A DNA stretch of 64,000 nucleotides from Neodiprion pinetum (taxonomy: Eukaryota; Arthropoda; Insecta; Hymenoptera; Diprionidae), in assembly GCF_021155775.2 (NCBI RefSeq), contig NC_060238.1, forward strand, positions 12,965,042-13,029,041. The letters are read 5' to 3'. Both the position numbers and the translations under genes were made by a program. The notes beneath the pieces are model-generated. The model saw nothing but the letters and a program-made list of their open reading frames with translations, searched no databases and was not told where the DNA came from. Shown here piece by piece: positions 1-10,199 of the stretch. The first letter of the stretch is position 1, and each line of letters opens with the position of its first letter.

Positions 1-767
1 ATCATGGCCGCCGTCAAAATGGTCGCCATCACAAAATCAAAATTGCCGCCATCAAAAAAATCAAAATGGTCACCATCAAACTTCCAGAATTCAACGTCGC
101 ACCGAAATCCTTTGACCGCATGCCGCTCTCCGTCGGACGATTCCGATACAATAAATTCTAATAATATTTTTTTCGAATGTGAAATTTTCGCCCTGGGGGT
201 AAACTATTAGCGTGAAAGTTTACGGATCGTCATCGGCATTCCCTGTCTATCTGATTGCGATGTCACCATCCGGTCGATTAACGTAAAAGAATGTATTCGA
301 AGTACGTGGAAAATATTATTTTTCGCCTGGGGCAAACTATTGGTTATATATCAAAAAAAATCATGGCCGCCGTCAAAATGGCCGCCATCACAAAATCAAA
401 ATTGCCGCCATCAAAAAAAAATCACGGCTGCCGTCAAAATGGCCGCCATCACAAAATCAAAATCGCCGCCATCAAAAAAATCATGGCCGCCATCAAAATG
501 GCCGCTATCAAAAAATCAAAATTGCCGCCATCAAAAAATCAAAATTGCCGCTATCAAAAATGGCCGCCATCACAAAATCAAAATTGCCGCCATCGAAAAA
601 ATCAAAATGGCCGCCATCAAAAAAATCAAAATGGCTGCCGTCGAAATGACCGCTATTTTCAAAATGACCGCCGTGGGCACATCAGCCGGTAACGTCACAT
701 GGTTACGTCACCTGGTTATGTATTCGAAGTACGTGGAAAATATTATTTTTCGCCTGGGGCAAACTAT
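1..767. repeat. GCCGCCATC-rich minisatellite inside a ~430-bp higher-order repeat
   Basis: Units of the form (AAAATGGCCGCCATC, AAAATTGCCGCCATC) are repeated with point changes from about 345 to 670, with a short block at 1-80. A separate segment starting GTATTCGAAGTACGTGG occurs at 292-340 and again at 719-767, and a degenerate third copy lies near 165-215. This gives a higher-order period of about 430 bp. The block reads open in several frames (peptides rich in K, P, Q, H, S) only because the unit is short and stop-poor. I do not regard it as coding. The left edge is cut by the window. Confidence 0.85.
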
Positions 768-1473
768 AGGCGGACTGGTCGGCTTGGTCGGTAAAGAAGG
801 TGTTTCTATCCAGAACCGGCCTTGCTTATCTACTACGGTAACATAAAAATCTTAAGATGAATGATAAAGTCAAGGTTTGAAACGTGAAACTTAAGAAAAG
901 AGAATTTGGAAACACAAATTCCCCACGCGAATAATTTCTTTCCTGACAATTTTGAAAAGTTTACATTTTTGTTTCGATTTGTCAATACTTAAATTATATT
1001 GTTGTTTACTTGGTTCGAGGATAGTATATTATTTACAGATTGCCCAATATAAATCAAAATAAGGTTAATTTGTCTTTCTACAAAACATAGGTTTGATAAT
1101 TATAACCATTCTTTACCCTCCCCAAGCTAGTCGCTTGTGGGTGCATACTCAAAAGGATATGGTAGGTTTGGAAGTAATTATTATTATTATTATTATTATT
1201 ATCAATAATTACCAAATATTTTGATCGTACTTGATAGCAGTCCTAATAATTGAATTGCTTTGTACAGTCATGAATCATAAGATGATCACTGCTATTCTTG
1301 TAAGTTCCTTTCTATAATATTCAGATCAATGAATTACAATGTTTTTCATTAGGCTCATTCTTCCAGTGAACTGTACATCCTATAATTTTTTATTCGTTGG
1401 AAATCCTACTACGAATTTCATCTATCCACGTAAAGAAAGTCTCTTGAGTTGAGTTTCGAATCGTGTTTCTCAG
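768..1473. other. AT-rich non-coding DNA upstream of the Rim-like exon
   Basis: No supported gene. It contains a short (TTA)n run near 1179-1202. The last bases before 1474 end in TTTCTCAG, a usable splice acceptor. An in-frame stop (TGA at 1450) lies just upstream of the acceptor, so the reading frame does not continue left of 1474. Most probably intron. Confidence 0.6.
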
Positions 1474-1728
1474 GCGACATGGCGATGCAGCGTATGTCGG
1501 CGGAAAGTCGCTTCCCGTGTGCAGCCAGTCGTGACCCAAGAGTCGACGGATTCGCTCCTAGACGTTCCGGTTTTGGAGGCGCTCCAGAGAAGGCACAGTG
1601 ACGCTAGACTTGGCTGTCAGACCGGGAGCAACGTCGGAGGCATCAGTAGCGGTTTGGCACCACCAAGAAGTCCAGAGTTAAGACGACACTCGGACGTATC
1701 GCCGGCTAGTCTCAAAGAACTCGAGAAG
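1474..1728 (+). CDS. Rim: Internal exon of a Rim-like active-zone protein (end of FYVE-type zinc finger plus linker)
   Basis: Seen: an 85-codon open segment bounded by an acceptor (TTTCTCAG before 1474) and a donor (GAG-AAG then GTAGGT from 1729). Its length is a multiple of three (phase 0 to phase 0). It opens with A-T-W-R-C-S-V-C-R-R-K, like the last C-x2-C pair of the Rab-binding FYVE-related zinc finger of RIM proteins. Further on it has L-E-A-L-Q-R-R-H-S-D and P-R-S-P-E-L-R-R-H-S-D-V-S-P-A-S, Ser/Pro-rich linker sequence with two R-R-H-S-D repeats that could be basophilic kinase sites. Known: RIM is a presynaptic scaffold that binds Rab3 and Munc13 and organises calcium channels and vesicle release. 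Inferred: the assignment comes from recall of insect RIM proteins, not from a search. Fife or another zinc-finger synaptic protein is the main alternative. Adjacent exons are not visible in this window, which fits a gene with very long introns. Confidence 0.72.
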
Positions 1729-2618
1729 GTAGGTGACCCGATTCAAGATTCTGGTGACAAATTTTTCGTCTGAAACTCGATGCAAGCTGCAGGTTTGATC
1801 GGAATATTTATAACAAGTATTCTGAGATTGATCTCAATTGATTTTTACAAATTGAAGTGATGTGAAGTTACTTAAAGTCGAGTGAAGTTACTTCCGTTAC
1901 GTAAACTCATTCAAAGCTGTTTAAAAAAAAAATTTTAGGAGGTTGTCTGGTCGAAATTCATGACCACAGTAATTTTATTACGATATAGGTTTGACATATT
2001 TTTGGCGACTTTAGTACCGTATGTAGATTGTAGCCATCAATCGAAGATCGTTCTATTTGTATCTTCATCCTTTACGTGTAAATAAGTGCCTAGCCACAAT
2101 TAACACAAAAGTGATTGGTTGGCTTTGAGCAGTATAAAATTTTATTTTCAAGTAATTGAGTGTGCAAAAATTGCAGTTCTATTTAACGCAGTAGACATTC
2201 TTTGGATCGCATCAATAACGGAATGAACTTCTGGTAATAAAAACAATTGAAACGCTTTTCATGGTTGGCCAAGGACAGTGCACCATCCATAAACGGCAAC
2301 CCTATTCTATTCGTGAATTACGAAAGGTCTTTTTGAAAATACAGATATGGAAAATATGGGAAATATAAACAGAAGCCTAGATATTGGTACTTCGTTTTAA
2401 CCCGCTTGAAGTGAGTTGAAAATTTCGTAAAAGGTCACAATTTCAATCTGCATGATAAATCATTTTATTCAGAAGACTTTTACCTTAAATTCACTGAAAG
2501 GCTTTTGTTATGTTATAAAAGTTGAATATCTTATTTCATAACGTATTGCATTGATATTAATTATGATCACTAAATAGCAATGCAAGCTGTCTGCTGGAAA
2601 AAAATCTGTTCAAGTACC
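1729..2618 (+). other. Probable intron start, no gene seen
   Basis: Begins with the donor GTAGGTGAC of the preceding exon. It is AT-rich with stops in all frames and no repeat family that I recognise. It ends at the left terminus of the transposon at 2619. Confidence 0.55.
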
Positions 2619-3253
2619 TGAGCGGGTCCACATCACTTCACTGAAAACAAAAAAAAACCGTCAAGTTACGGATCTTTGCACCATTCAACATATCCGTAAT
2701 AATATGTAAAAGAAAGAAAGTACCATTTCAAGTATTTTGAATTTTTTTTTAAAATGGTGGAGTTAGAGCTATGTGAATTTTTGTAAATCACTGTTGCACC
2801 GCTATGTTCGCAAATTTATATCTCCGAAAGTATTCATCGGAGCGAACTGATCCTGCAATCGTTCTCTTCGTAAAAGAATGCGCATCGATACAAAGAATTT
2901 TATTTAGAAAAAAAAATAATTTCTTTTAATCTTTTTTCGGTGTTTTTTTTTCTTTTTGATTTCGCTGCCAATTCCGCGGGACTCGCAACAATTCACAGAG
3001 ACATTTTTTTTCAGATACCTGTATCCTTCCATCAATCCTGAAAAAAATCTATGGAGAGAATACCTGGGCAGGAGAAAAAAAAAGAATCGTCTCGTCGCGC
3101 GCCGATCCATGTCAGCGTTACTCCCGCGAGCTCGCTGTGTTGCGTATAGTGTAGTCAAATTTCATTTGATGCTCTTCTACTTACCCGGGCTATACATTCT
3201 ACGAAAATAGTTATACAATCATTTTAGCCCTTCCGTATCCGTCTACTGGGCAT
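2619..3253 (+). repeat. Left terminal inverted repeat of the 9.2 kb transposon
   Basis: Matches the reverse complement of 11184-11817 through many shared blocks, for example CGGATCTTTGC near 2671 and GGAGCGAACTGATCCTGCAA near 2839, up to CCCTTCCGTATCCGTCTACT near 3230. Small indels occur in the poly-A and poly-T tracts. The open frames called within it (around 2904-3210) are by-products of T-rich and A-rich runs. Confidence 0.88.
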
Positions 3254-3446
3254 CCTTTCTCGGAGTTATACATACCTGTTCTGAGAATTCCAGTACGGTT
3301 ATGGTTCGTTGAATACACCTGTGCTAGAATTGCGTTTGATTCTATTTCACTCGGTTTGTGCTATGTGACTAATTGATCTTTTGCAATATTTTGGTGGCTC
3401 TGAAAAGGAATGATATTTTTAACGATGATTTGCAGGATAACGCTTA

Positions 3447-3700
3447 TTAGGACACCTCTATTTGAAATTGATTCATAATTTTCGTCGAACCAAATTTTTC
3501 TGATGCGGCAGATAATTTTGTTTTGACGAGTTTATGAAATACTGGAATTACCGCATGTAATTTCAGAGTGCTACGAACTGTCAAGGCTTTATCGAATCGA
3601 TTTTGTAAAATAGATTCTTCCGCTTGATGTTCTGCAGACCTACAGTACGCAAAAGATATGCTCCGAAAATAAGAACATGCCGAATTATATAGATTCAGCG
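3447..3700 (-). pseudogene. C-terminal fragment of the same transposase
   Basis: A minus-strand open frame ending near 3447 contains A-E-H-Q-A-E-E-S-I-L-Q-N-R-F-D-K-A and T-L-K-L-H-A-V-I-P-V. This resembles the C-terminal tail of the repeated arthropod protein whose N-terminal part lies at 10200-11082. In that family, as I recall it, a helical stretch with an R-F-x-x-A motif precedes a basic segment before the terminus. The two fragments share strand and order, and the Copia insertion lies between them. The upstream part of this open frame (about 3700-3758) is probably Copia sequence or junk. The assignment rests on position and weak family resemblance. Confidence 0.4.
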
Positions 3701-3758
3701 GTGTTTGAATAGGATTGGTGTTGGGATTATGGATGTTGGTGTGATTAATTTTAATCAA

Positions 3759-4413
3759 ATAATCAAAGATTTATTTTAGGAAGATTGTTCTTTTTATTCA
3801 AAATAGAGTGTCGAAGGTATGTCTTTCTCAACTGAAGGATCAGAGTAAACTGACAGAGTGAACTGGCTCCTTGGAGCCATACCACTGCAGCTGTATTGTT
3901 AAAAATATATGTTTCAAGGGTCTATACCATGTGCAAAATTATACCTGGTTATATGGCTCTGTTCGAGTGCTCCCATCCTTACTTCCAGAAAACCATAAAA
4001 GCAATCGCTACAGGGCTGACAATGTGTTTACCAGATGTTGCAAAAAGTGAAAACTTTCACTTTTAAAACAAATAGACAAAACTTAAATATGAGAAATATA
4101 ATATCACAAAAGAGAGAAACTTTTGTAGACGAACTCAATATTTCAACACGCCCCCTCAAAAGTTAATCTCTTTTACGATTTACAATAATAATGAAAATTA
4201 TAATATATATATTTGATAACTTAAAATAAAAGTTGAATACAATACTTTTTAATAATGATCGACATACCTTCCGTTTACTCTTTGTCTGGGACGGTTGTTA
4301 CTAACCGTGTACATAATGATCCGACATTTGTCTTTACGATGAGGGAAACCCAGAAAAACCTTATCAGATCATAAAACCAAAAAAAATTACAATAATAATA
4401 TTGCATCTAGATA
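3759..4413 (-). other. Copia 3' non-coding region and probable 3' LTR remnant
   Basis: AT-rich DNA with no gene between the Copia stop codon and the transposase tail. The sequence CAACACGCCCCCTCAA near 4146-4161 is the complement of a polypurine tract followed by TGTTG, as at the start of a Copia 3' LTR. I could not find a matching 5' LTR or define the far end of this one. Confidence 0.45.
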
Positions 4414-5443
4414 TTACTTAATATTTACTAATCCATCTTCCAATGCCATCTTCGCCCTTAACTCCAGGAATTTAAACTTTGGTAGTGGCTTGGTCAGCAA
4501 GTCTGCAATCTGCTGATCTGTTGGAATATGTTTAATAATTATAACCTTTTTCTCACATTGATCCCGAGAGAAATGATATTTGATGTCAATATGTTTGGAT
4601 CTTTTGTGGCTTGTTGGATTATTAGCGATGCTAATACATCCAGTGTTATCTTCATATATTAAGATAGGTTCTTTAGTTTCCAGGTTTATACCTGCTGCTA
4701 AAGTTTTCAACCATATTGCCTCCTTGACAGCTTCATACAGAGCCATATATTCAGCCTCTGTAGATGAACCTGCCACAGATGCCTGCCTTTTTGTGTTCCA
4801 ACATATTGTACATCTATCATACAACTTAAATAAGTAACCCGTTGTACTTTTTCTTTTATGTTTTAACTCAGGATTATCATTTCCTCCCCAATTAGAGTCA
4901 ACGTACCCTGTAAATATGTTATTATATGTTCCTTGTACATATTTTAATTTCAGATTTATAGTACCTTGTAAATATCTAAGCACTCGTTTTAAACATTGCC
5001 AAAGTTCTCGATTATTTTTGTTCATATATCTGCTCAGTAAGCTTATAGTTAAAGTTAGATCGGGCCTTGTACATACCATTAAATACATTAGACATCCAAT
5101 GAGATTTCGACACGGAGCATCGTACTTCTCATCGGATTCCAATGCCTCATAATCCAAATTACATTCTAACGGTGTACTTACAGGGTTACAACCTGCCATG
5201 TTAAATTTTTCTAATACTGTTTTAATATATGTGCTTTGATCTAGTGTTGTGATATTATTTTGTCTAGTAACTCTAATGCCTAAAAAGAATTTTACCTCCT
5301 TTAAATCAACCATTGAAAATTTATTCATTAAATAATTTTTAAAATTCTGCATTGTATTTTCATCAGCAGTGCACATCACTAGATCATCCACATATAACAC
5401 AACATAAATATTTTCAGAAACATCTCCTCTATTTGGTACGTAC
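4414..5443 (-). pseudogene. Copia reverse transcriptase C-terminal half and RNase H
   Basis: The minus-strand frame resumes at 5443 next to the solo LTR and runs to the stop at 4414. The catalytic Y-V-D-D box of RVT_2-type RT appears soon after the junction (V-V-L-Y-V-D-D-L-V). The Copia RNase H follows with G-Y-V-D-S-N-W-G-G, G-S-S-T-E-A-E-Y-M-A-L, I-Y-E-D-N-T-G-C and H-I-D-I-K-Y-H-F. The C-terminus A-D-L-L-T-K-P-L-P fits the family end. Upstream of 5443 the apparent frame continues into LTR sequence and is not part of the protein. The matching upstream half is at 7379-7606. Confidence 0.88.
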
Positions 5444-7378
5444 TGTGACGTGGATTTTTCTGCACCTCGATCACTCGGAGAAAATGACCGAGAACTTACC
5501 TCGTACACAATAAATCGGCGTCCACGATGTACCCTGGACCTAAAACAATATCGCGAGATTTGTTGGGCGCCTGGCGTGATTAACACGCCTCGAAATCGGT
5601 AATGCGAAATACCGCGACCATATACTCCATAACTCAGTACCGCGGAGAGGGGAGGGGTAATTTTTGGGTAGAGAGAGATGTAACACAAGTAAGCCAACGC
5701 GTGGTTTGGCCAAATCACTATAAAATTCCAATAATATATTTCTCGTCAGCGATATTACAAAAAAAAAATAAAAATAAAAATAATCATACGACTGCGCAAG
5801 TCGTCCTTCGCGATTCCAAATACACAGGTTTAAATTTAATCCAAAAGAAATAAGAAAGGGAGAAACAGACCAAATAATAAGAAAAAAAAAATGAATAAAT
5901 CTAGGAGACCTCTACGGCCTACGTGCGCTAGTCGCCGTCTTGATAATACCCTAACTCGCAAAAACCAAAAACAAAATCGGACTCGATGCGCTGCCCGCGA
6001 TCGGCCTCGACTACGACGCTACTCGTCACTCAATTATTCACCGCTAAACAAAAACGTCATCTAGATCATACTCGACGCGCTAATCGCAATCGTGATTGAA
6101 TCTAGCTAAGATCTTATTTCTACGGGCGCTAGTCGCCACCTTACTGATGCACAAGCATTCGTAAACTAAATCAAAAAGACGTGACTCGACGCGCTAATCG
6201 CGACCAAATTAATCACTCTAGGAAGCTTTTTTGATCGTGCGAGTGTATAGCGTATTATGACGCATCCGAGCTCCAATCGTAGTCCCTATTTCCCCAAAGT
6301 TCACCACCCTTTTTACGTGCGCAGACTCGACGAGACCCTGTGCAGCGGAATTTGGCTGCACTCAATTTCACTCCGAAATTGTTTCCCACTCGAAACCGTG
6401 ACTCGACGCGAGACTTTACCGGGATCCTCTTGACTCTACGCGTTATCGCGAAAACTCAGGCTACGGTCATCATCAAGGAGATCGGTAAACGAATTTCGAG
6501 TACTACTCTAACTCAACAAGGACTAGGCCAACCGGGTGCCGGTGCGCCGATCTACTTGCACTCGAAATGCGTTCGCAAAGAATTAATAGCGCTTGCCGCT
6601 TCGCAACCACACCAAGAACGCGCCAACTCCTGTCTCGGCCATGGCACACACACTTCAGATAGGGTTTTTTTTTTGTTTTTGACTTTTTACTCTACTCAAC
6701 TGTCGCGAACTGTCGCCAGGACTCAAGTGACGAGTCCTGCAAATCGGAGCCGCAATTCGAACATGCCCCGAACATAGGCGCCATCCATAGTCAAAATTTT
6801 CCCGATCGCATTGGGGTTCTCGTTACGCAATTCTTACAATCTAGCGTATCGCTATCGTTGAATTCCGCTGTCGCGGGGTGTTGATTGGCTGGCCAGTCTC
6901 GGGTACCCCGTAGCTTGGCAGTGGCGTGGTGATGACTTCGCGAGGGTACCTGTCGTCAGTTGGGTGACGGAGGGGGGGGGGGGGGCTACGGCTCGCCGGC
7001 CACCAACGGGAATCTCGTCCGCCTTGGATTCCCTCGCGGCAGAGCTCTCCGTTGACGCTCTCTCCGTAGCCTCGTGCGAGGCCCTCCTTTCGTCGCGATC
7101 CGCCGCGATTGCCATCCAGTAACGTCGTTCGGATTTGCTGCCGATCCCCTGTCTGAAGCCGCATTTACTCGCCACCCAAAAAAAAATAAACAAAAATCCT
7201 GAAAAGTCTTATTCGCTAAACCGGCGATGGTCCCCTCTTAGAGTCTCGGATGCGTGACTGTTGTCCTGGCGCTCTTTTTTGAAATGAGCCGCGGTCTGCT
7301 CCGCGTGCTCCCTAAGTCTGTGGTCCGTCTAGAGTTCGGGGAGCCGTGTGGAACGCGCAGTAAAAATGCCACGTTACA
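5444..7378 (-). mobile_element. 1935-bp solo LTR (Gypsy-type, TG...CA, 4-bp target duplication GTAC)
   Basis: On the minus strand it begins TGTAACGTGGCA (7378) and ends CACGTCACA (5444). It shares both ends and its 3' third with the LTRs at 43830-45720 and 46962-49060. GTAC at 5440-5443 is repeated at 7379-7382, as expected for Ty3/Gypsy integrases. It sits in the Copia RT gene just before the Y-V-D-D box. No internal region is present, so it arose by LTR-LTR recombination. It contains poly-G near 6970 and CTCGACGCGCTAATCGC-like internal repeats (5980-6210). Confidence 0.92.
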
Positions 7379-7606
7379 GTACATGCACCGATCTCCATAA
7401 GAATTTGTGAAACCTTTTTCTAAAAGAGTCTTTTCAAATAATTCAAACCAACATCTGGCAGCTTGTTTCAAGCCATATAATGCTTTGTTTAGTTTACAAA
7501 CTTGATTGTCCTCACCTTTTACACCCTCAGGTACCCGCATATATATTTCCTCCTTTAACTCACCATTCAAAAACGCAATTTTGACATCCATCTGGTGGGC
7601 TAACAA
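7379..7606 (-). pseudogene. Copia reverse transcriptase, middle part
   Basis: Contains the RVT_2 signature H-Q-M-D-V-K-I-A-F-L-N-G and G-L-K-Q-A-A-R-C-W. It ends at the solo LTR after G-D-R-C-M-Y. The protein resumes at 5443, and taking out the LTR and one GTAC copy joins the two halves in frame. A frameshift near 7610-7620 separates it from the upstream part (7619-8329). Confidence 0.85.
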
Positions 7607-7618
7607 ACCATGTTGATT

Positions 7619-8329
7619 TCAAAAGGCTATTAAAAATCTAAAGGTCGAAATTCTTGCAACCGGAGCAAAAGTTTCATCATAATCTACAAGATATTTTTGA
7701 CTAAAACCTCTGGCAACTAAACGAGCTTTATACTTTAATGGATTCCCGAACTCATCGTTCTTTATTGTAAATATCCATTTGCAATCTACAATATTTGTAT
7801 TACTTGGTTTTGGTACTAAAGTCCAAGTTTTGTTTATCAACAAAGAATTTAATTCATCATCAATTGCTTTCTGCCATTGTTTAGCATCATTCCTATTCTT
7901 AATTTCCTCATATGAATTAGGAACAGGACATACAATGGATTGTGCACACAGCAAATAATCAAAAGACGTATCATCTTCATTATATGAAGTTTGGCTACGA
8001 CCCTTGAGTCTATTACTCCGCCTAAGTTCTACGCTGTCTTGAGATGAAGAATTATCGGTTTGTTTTTCAATACTGTCTGCCTGTGTGTCATTAAGTTGAG
8101 GTACTGTATTGTGTGAATTTTCAATACTACTATTACTATCCATCTTATTGTTGTCAAGTCTGGTACTTGGGTCGTCTACTGAGTTTAACGCATCGTTAGG
8201 GACTACAGTTTTTCTACCTGAATCGACCTCAACAAGTACTTTTATTTTGGGTCTTGACTCAATAAGATTTGTCTCATCTACAATTACATCTCTTACTACC
8301 ACATATTTATCATTCTCCACTTCATACAC
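7619..8329 (-). pseudogene. Copia linker after integrase and N-terminal reverse transcriptase
   Basis: The first part is a low-complexity, Ser/Asp/Asn-rich linker. After L-R-R-S-N-R-L-K-G-R comes the RVT_2 entry: W-Q-K-A-I-D-D-E-L-N-S-L, N-K-T-W-T-L-V-P-K-P, C-K-W-I-F-T-I-K and K-A-R-L-V-A-R-G-F-S-Q, then Y-D-E-T-F-A-P-V-A-R. These are standard Copia RT landmarks in the right order. Frameshifts at both ends separate it from its neighbours. Confidence 0.85.
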
Positions 8330-8348
8330 TCTATACCCATTTGGTTTC

Positions 8349-8654
8349 TTAACCTACCAGTATTCTCTTTGATGACTTTTCATCAAATTTATTTTTACTG
8401 GTTTTAACATGCGCATATACGGTTGAACCGAAAACCTTTAGGTATTTCAACTGTGGTTTCTTATTATACCACATTTCATATGCTCTATACCCATTTGGTT
8501 CGTAACCTACCAGTATTCCCTTTGATGACTTTTCATCAAATTTATTTTTACTGGTTTTAACATGCGCATATACGGTTGAACCGAAAACCTTTAGGTATTT
8601 CAACTGTGGTTTCTTATTATACCACATTTCATATGGTGTTTTATTCGCATTCAA
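8349..8654 (-). pseudogene. Copia integrase C-terminal region with a 153-bp in-frame tandem duplication
   Basis: The frame includes N-K-T-P-Y-E-M-W, K-V-F-G-S-T-V-Y-A-H-V and K-G-I-L-V-G-Y, typical of the Copia integrase C-terminal domain. A block from Y-E-M-W to I-L-V-G is present twice in tandem. The DNA repeats at 8352 and 8505, an offset of 153 bp or 51 codons, so the duplication keeps frame. The two copies are nearly identical, so the duplication is recent relative to the other damage. Confidence 0.85.
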
Positions 8655-8780
8655 TGATTTGTTGGTGTTATATTAATTAGATAAGTTGCAGTTAAAACTG
8701 CATCACCCCAAAATACTTTATCTAATTTTGCACCAGATATCATTGTTCGCGCTTTCTCTGTGATCGTCCTGACCATCCTC

Positions 8781-10196
8781 TCAGATACACCATTTAATTA
8801 TGGAGTTCGTGGTACTGTGAGATGATAACTGATACCTTTTTTTTTGTATACAATAATCCTTCATCTCATTAGATAAATACTCTCTACCATTATCAGTATA
8901 TAGATTTACTATTTTTAAATTAAATGATAGTCGCGCTTGTTTACCGTTAATACAAGCTTCACATAAATAATTGTTAGGTATTATTTTACTTACCCGTTCT
9001 ACGTCATCTACTAATTGCTTATTTCTTATTTTATTAAACTTTTCTTTTCCTATATGGCCTAATCGCTGATGCCATAATTTGTATTCGGAATTAGATGCAT
9101 TATTTGAATAATTGATAAAGCTTTTACTTACAGGAAGAGTAAATAGATTGTTCTTCGGCTTACCAGTCATTACCGTCTTACCATTTCGGCTTACTATCAC
9201 TCCAGGTTTACTGAAATTGACTGAGTATCCTACTTGCTGCATCTTGTATACTGATAACAAATTATACGGTACATCAGGACTGTACAGTACATTCTCGATT
9301 TTCCCTTGAACTCCCATATTGCTTGTCACTCCGATGGTTCCCATCTTAGTTGCGGTGATGAAGGCTCCATTCTTCGCAATACAAATTTTGATGGGTGTCT
9401 GTAGGTCAGCAAAGGTGTCGGCTAGGTCCTCTCGATTTATCAGATGGTCAGAGGCACCTGAATCGAGTATGAAAGAAATTTTATTTCTTTCATTTAGTAA
9501 CTGAAAGTTTCCAGCCATAAATGCAAATCCGTCTCCATTCAGTGGGTCAGCTTGGATGGACTGAACTGTCCTTGGTCTTTCTGCATTGGGCTTAGGCTTT
9601 AAACTCTGCAGGTAGTAACGACATTCATTTTTATAATGTCCTCTCCTTCCGCAATGGTGACACTTAACATGCATCTTATTATTTGCACCATTGTGCTTAG
9701 GCTTGACGATCCCACGATGATTTTTCCACGGCTTTCTGAACTCCTTATTATATCGTTTGACGTCATTGGTTTTCTGCTCCACATGAAGAACCTTTTTACT
9801 CGTATCAAGATTTTCATTTACGAGTTCAACTTCATGATCTAATAATCTGGTTTTCACGAAACTTAACGTGATATTATCTTCCGATAAAGTCTCGATGGCT
9901 GTTATAACACCATTGTACGAAGGTGGTAAAGTAAGTAATAATTGAGCCACTTTATCAACCTCCGAGATGGTTGCCCCGGCTGATGCTAACTCCGATATCA
10001 AAGAATCGAACTGCATAAAGTGTTTACATAAATCTGTATCACCTTCTAATTTTAAACTAAATAATTTCTTTCGAGCTCCTAGTTGTTTTGCCACACTTTT
10101 TCGTTCGAAGATATTGTCTAGTGCAGCAAAAATTTGTTTTGTCGACGATTCCGGTTTCACGTAACTCAAATATGAATCGGACAAATACTCGACCAT
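8781..10196 (-). pseudogene. Copia gag, zinc knuckle, protease and partial integrase
   Basis: A 471-residue minus-strand frame. Residues 1-130 are Copia gag (UBN2-like), starting inside the family's normal N-terminus. A CCHC knuckle C-H-H-C-G-R-R-G-H-Y-K-N-E-C is at 179-192. The aspartic protease motif I-L-D-S-G-A-S-D-H is near 243-251. The GAG-pre-integrase H-H-C-C zinc site (L-W-H-Q-R-L-G-H; C-E-A-C) is near 374-415. The text then jumps directly to L-Y-T-D-N-G-R-E-Y near 432-440, so the first half of the integrase catalytic core, with its first Asp, is deleted. The end (S-S-H-S-T) is frameshifted from the normal continuation. The start codon is not the native one, because the junction with the transposase lies immediately upstream. 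Confidence 0.88.
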
Positions 10197-10199
10197 TCA

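Larger units (their letters stand above)
3759..10199 (-). mobile_element. Ty1/Copia retrotransposon, 5'-truncated and broken, inside the transposase gene
   Basis: Reading on the minus strand from 10199 down, the order is gag, zinc knuckle, protease, integrase, reverse transcriptase, RNase H: the Copia order, with integrase before RT. The gag start and any 5' LTR are missing. Downstream of the RNase H stop (4414) a G-rich purine tract (the complement of the CCCCCTC near 4150) is followed by TGTTGAAATATTGAG, a plausible start of a 3' LTR. The element is interrupted by the solo LTR at 5444-7378, carries a 153-bp internal duplication and lacks the first part of the integrase core. It is not autonomous. 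Confidence 0.85.

Noticed and set aside
291..846. Lys/Pro/Gln/His-rich frames in the first minisatellite
   Set aside because: Two overlapping frames are open at once and follow the repeat unit, so they reflect composition and not selection.
2904..3210. Short frames on both strands in the left terminal repeat (and 11287-11719 in the right)
   Set aside because: They lie in inverted repeats, are rich in F/K from homopolymer runs, and differ between the two arms by frameshifts.
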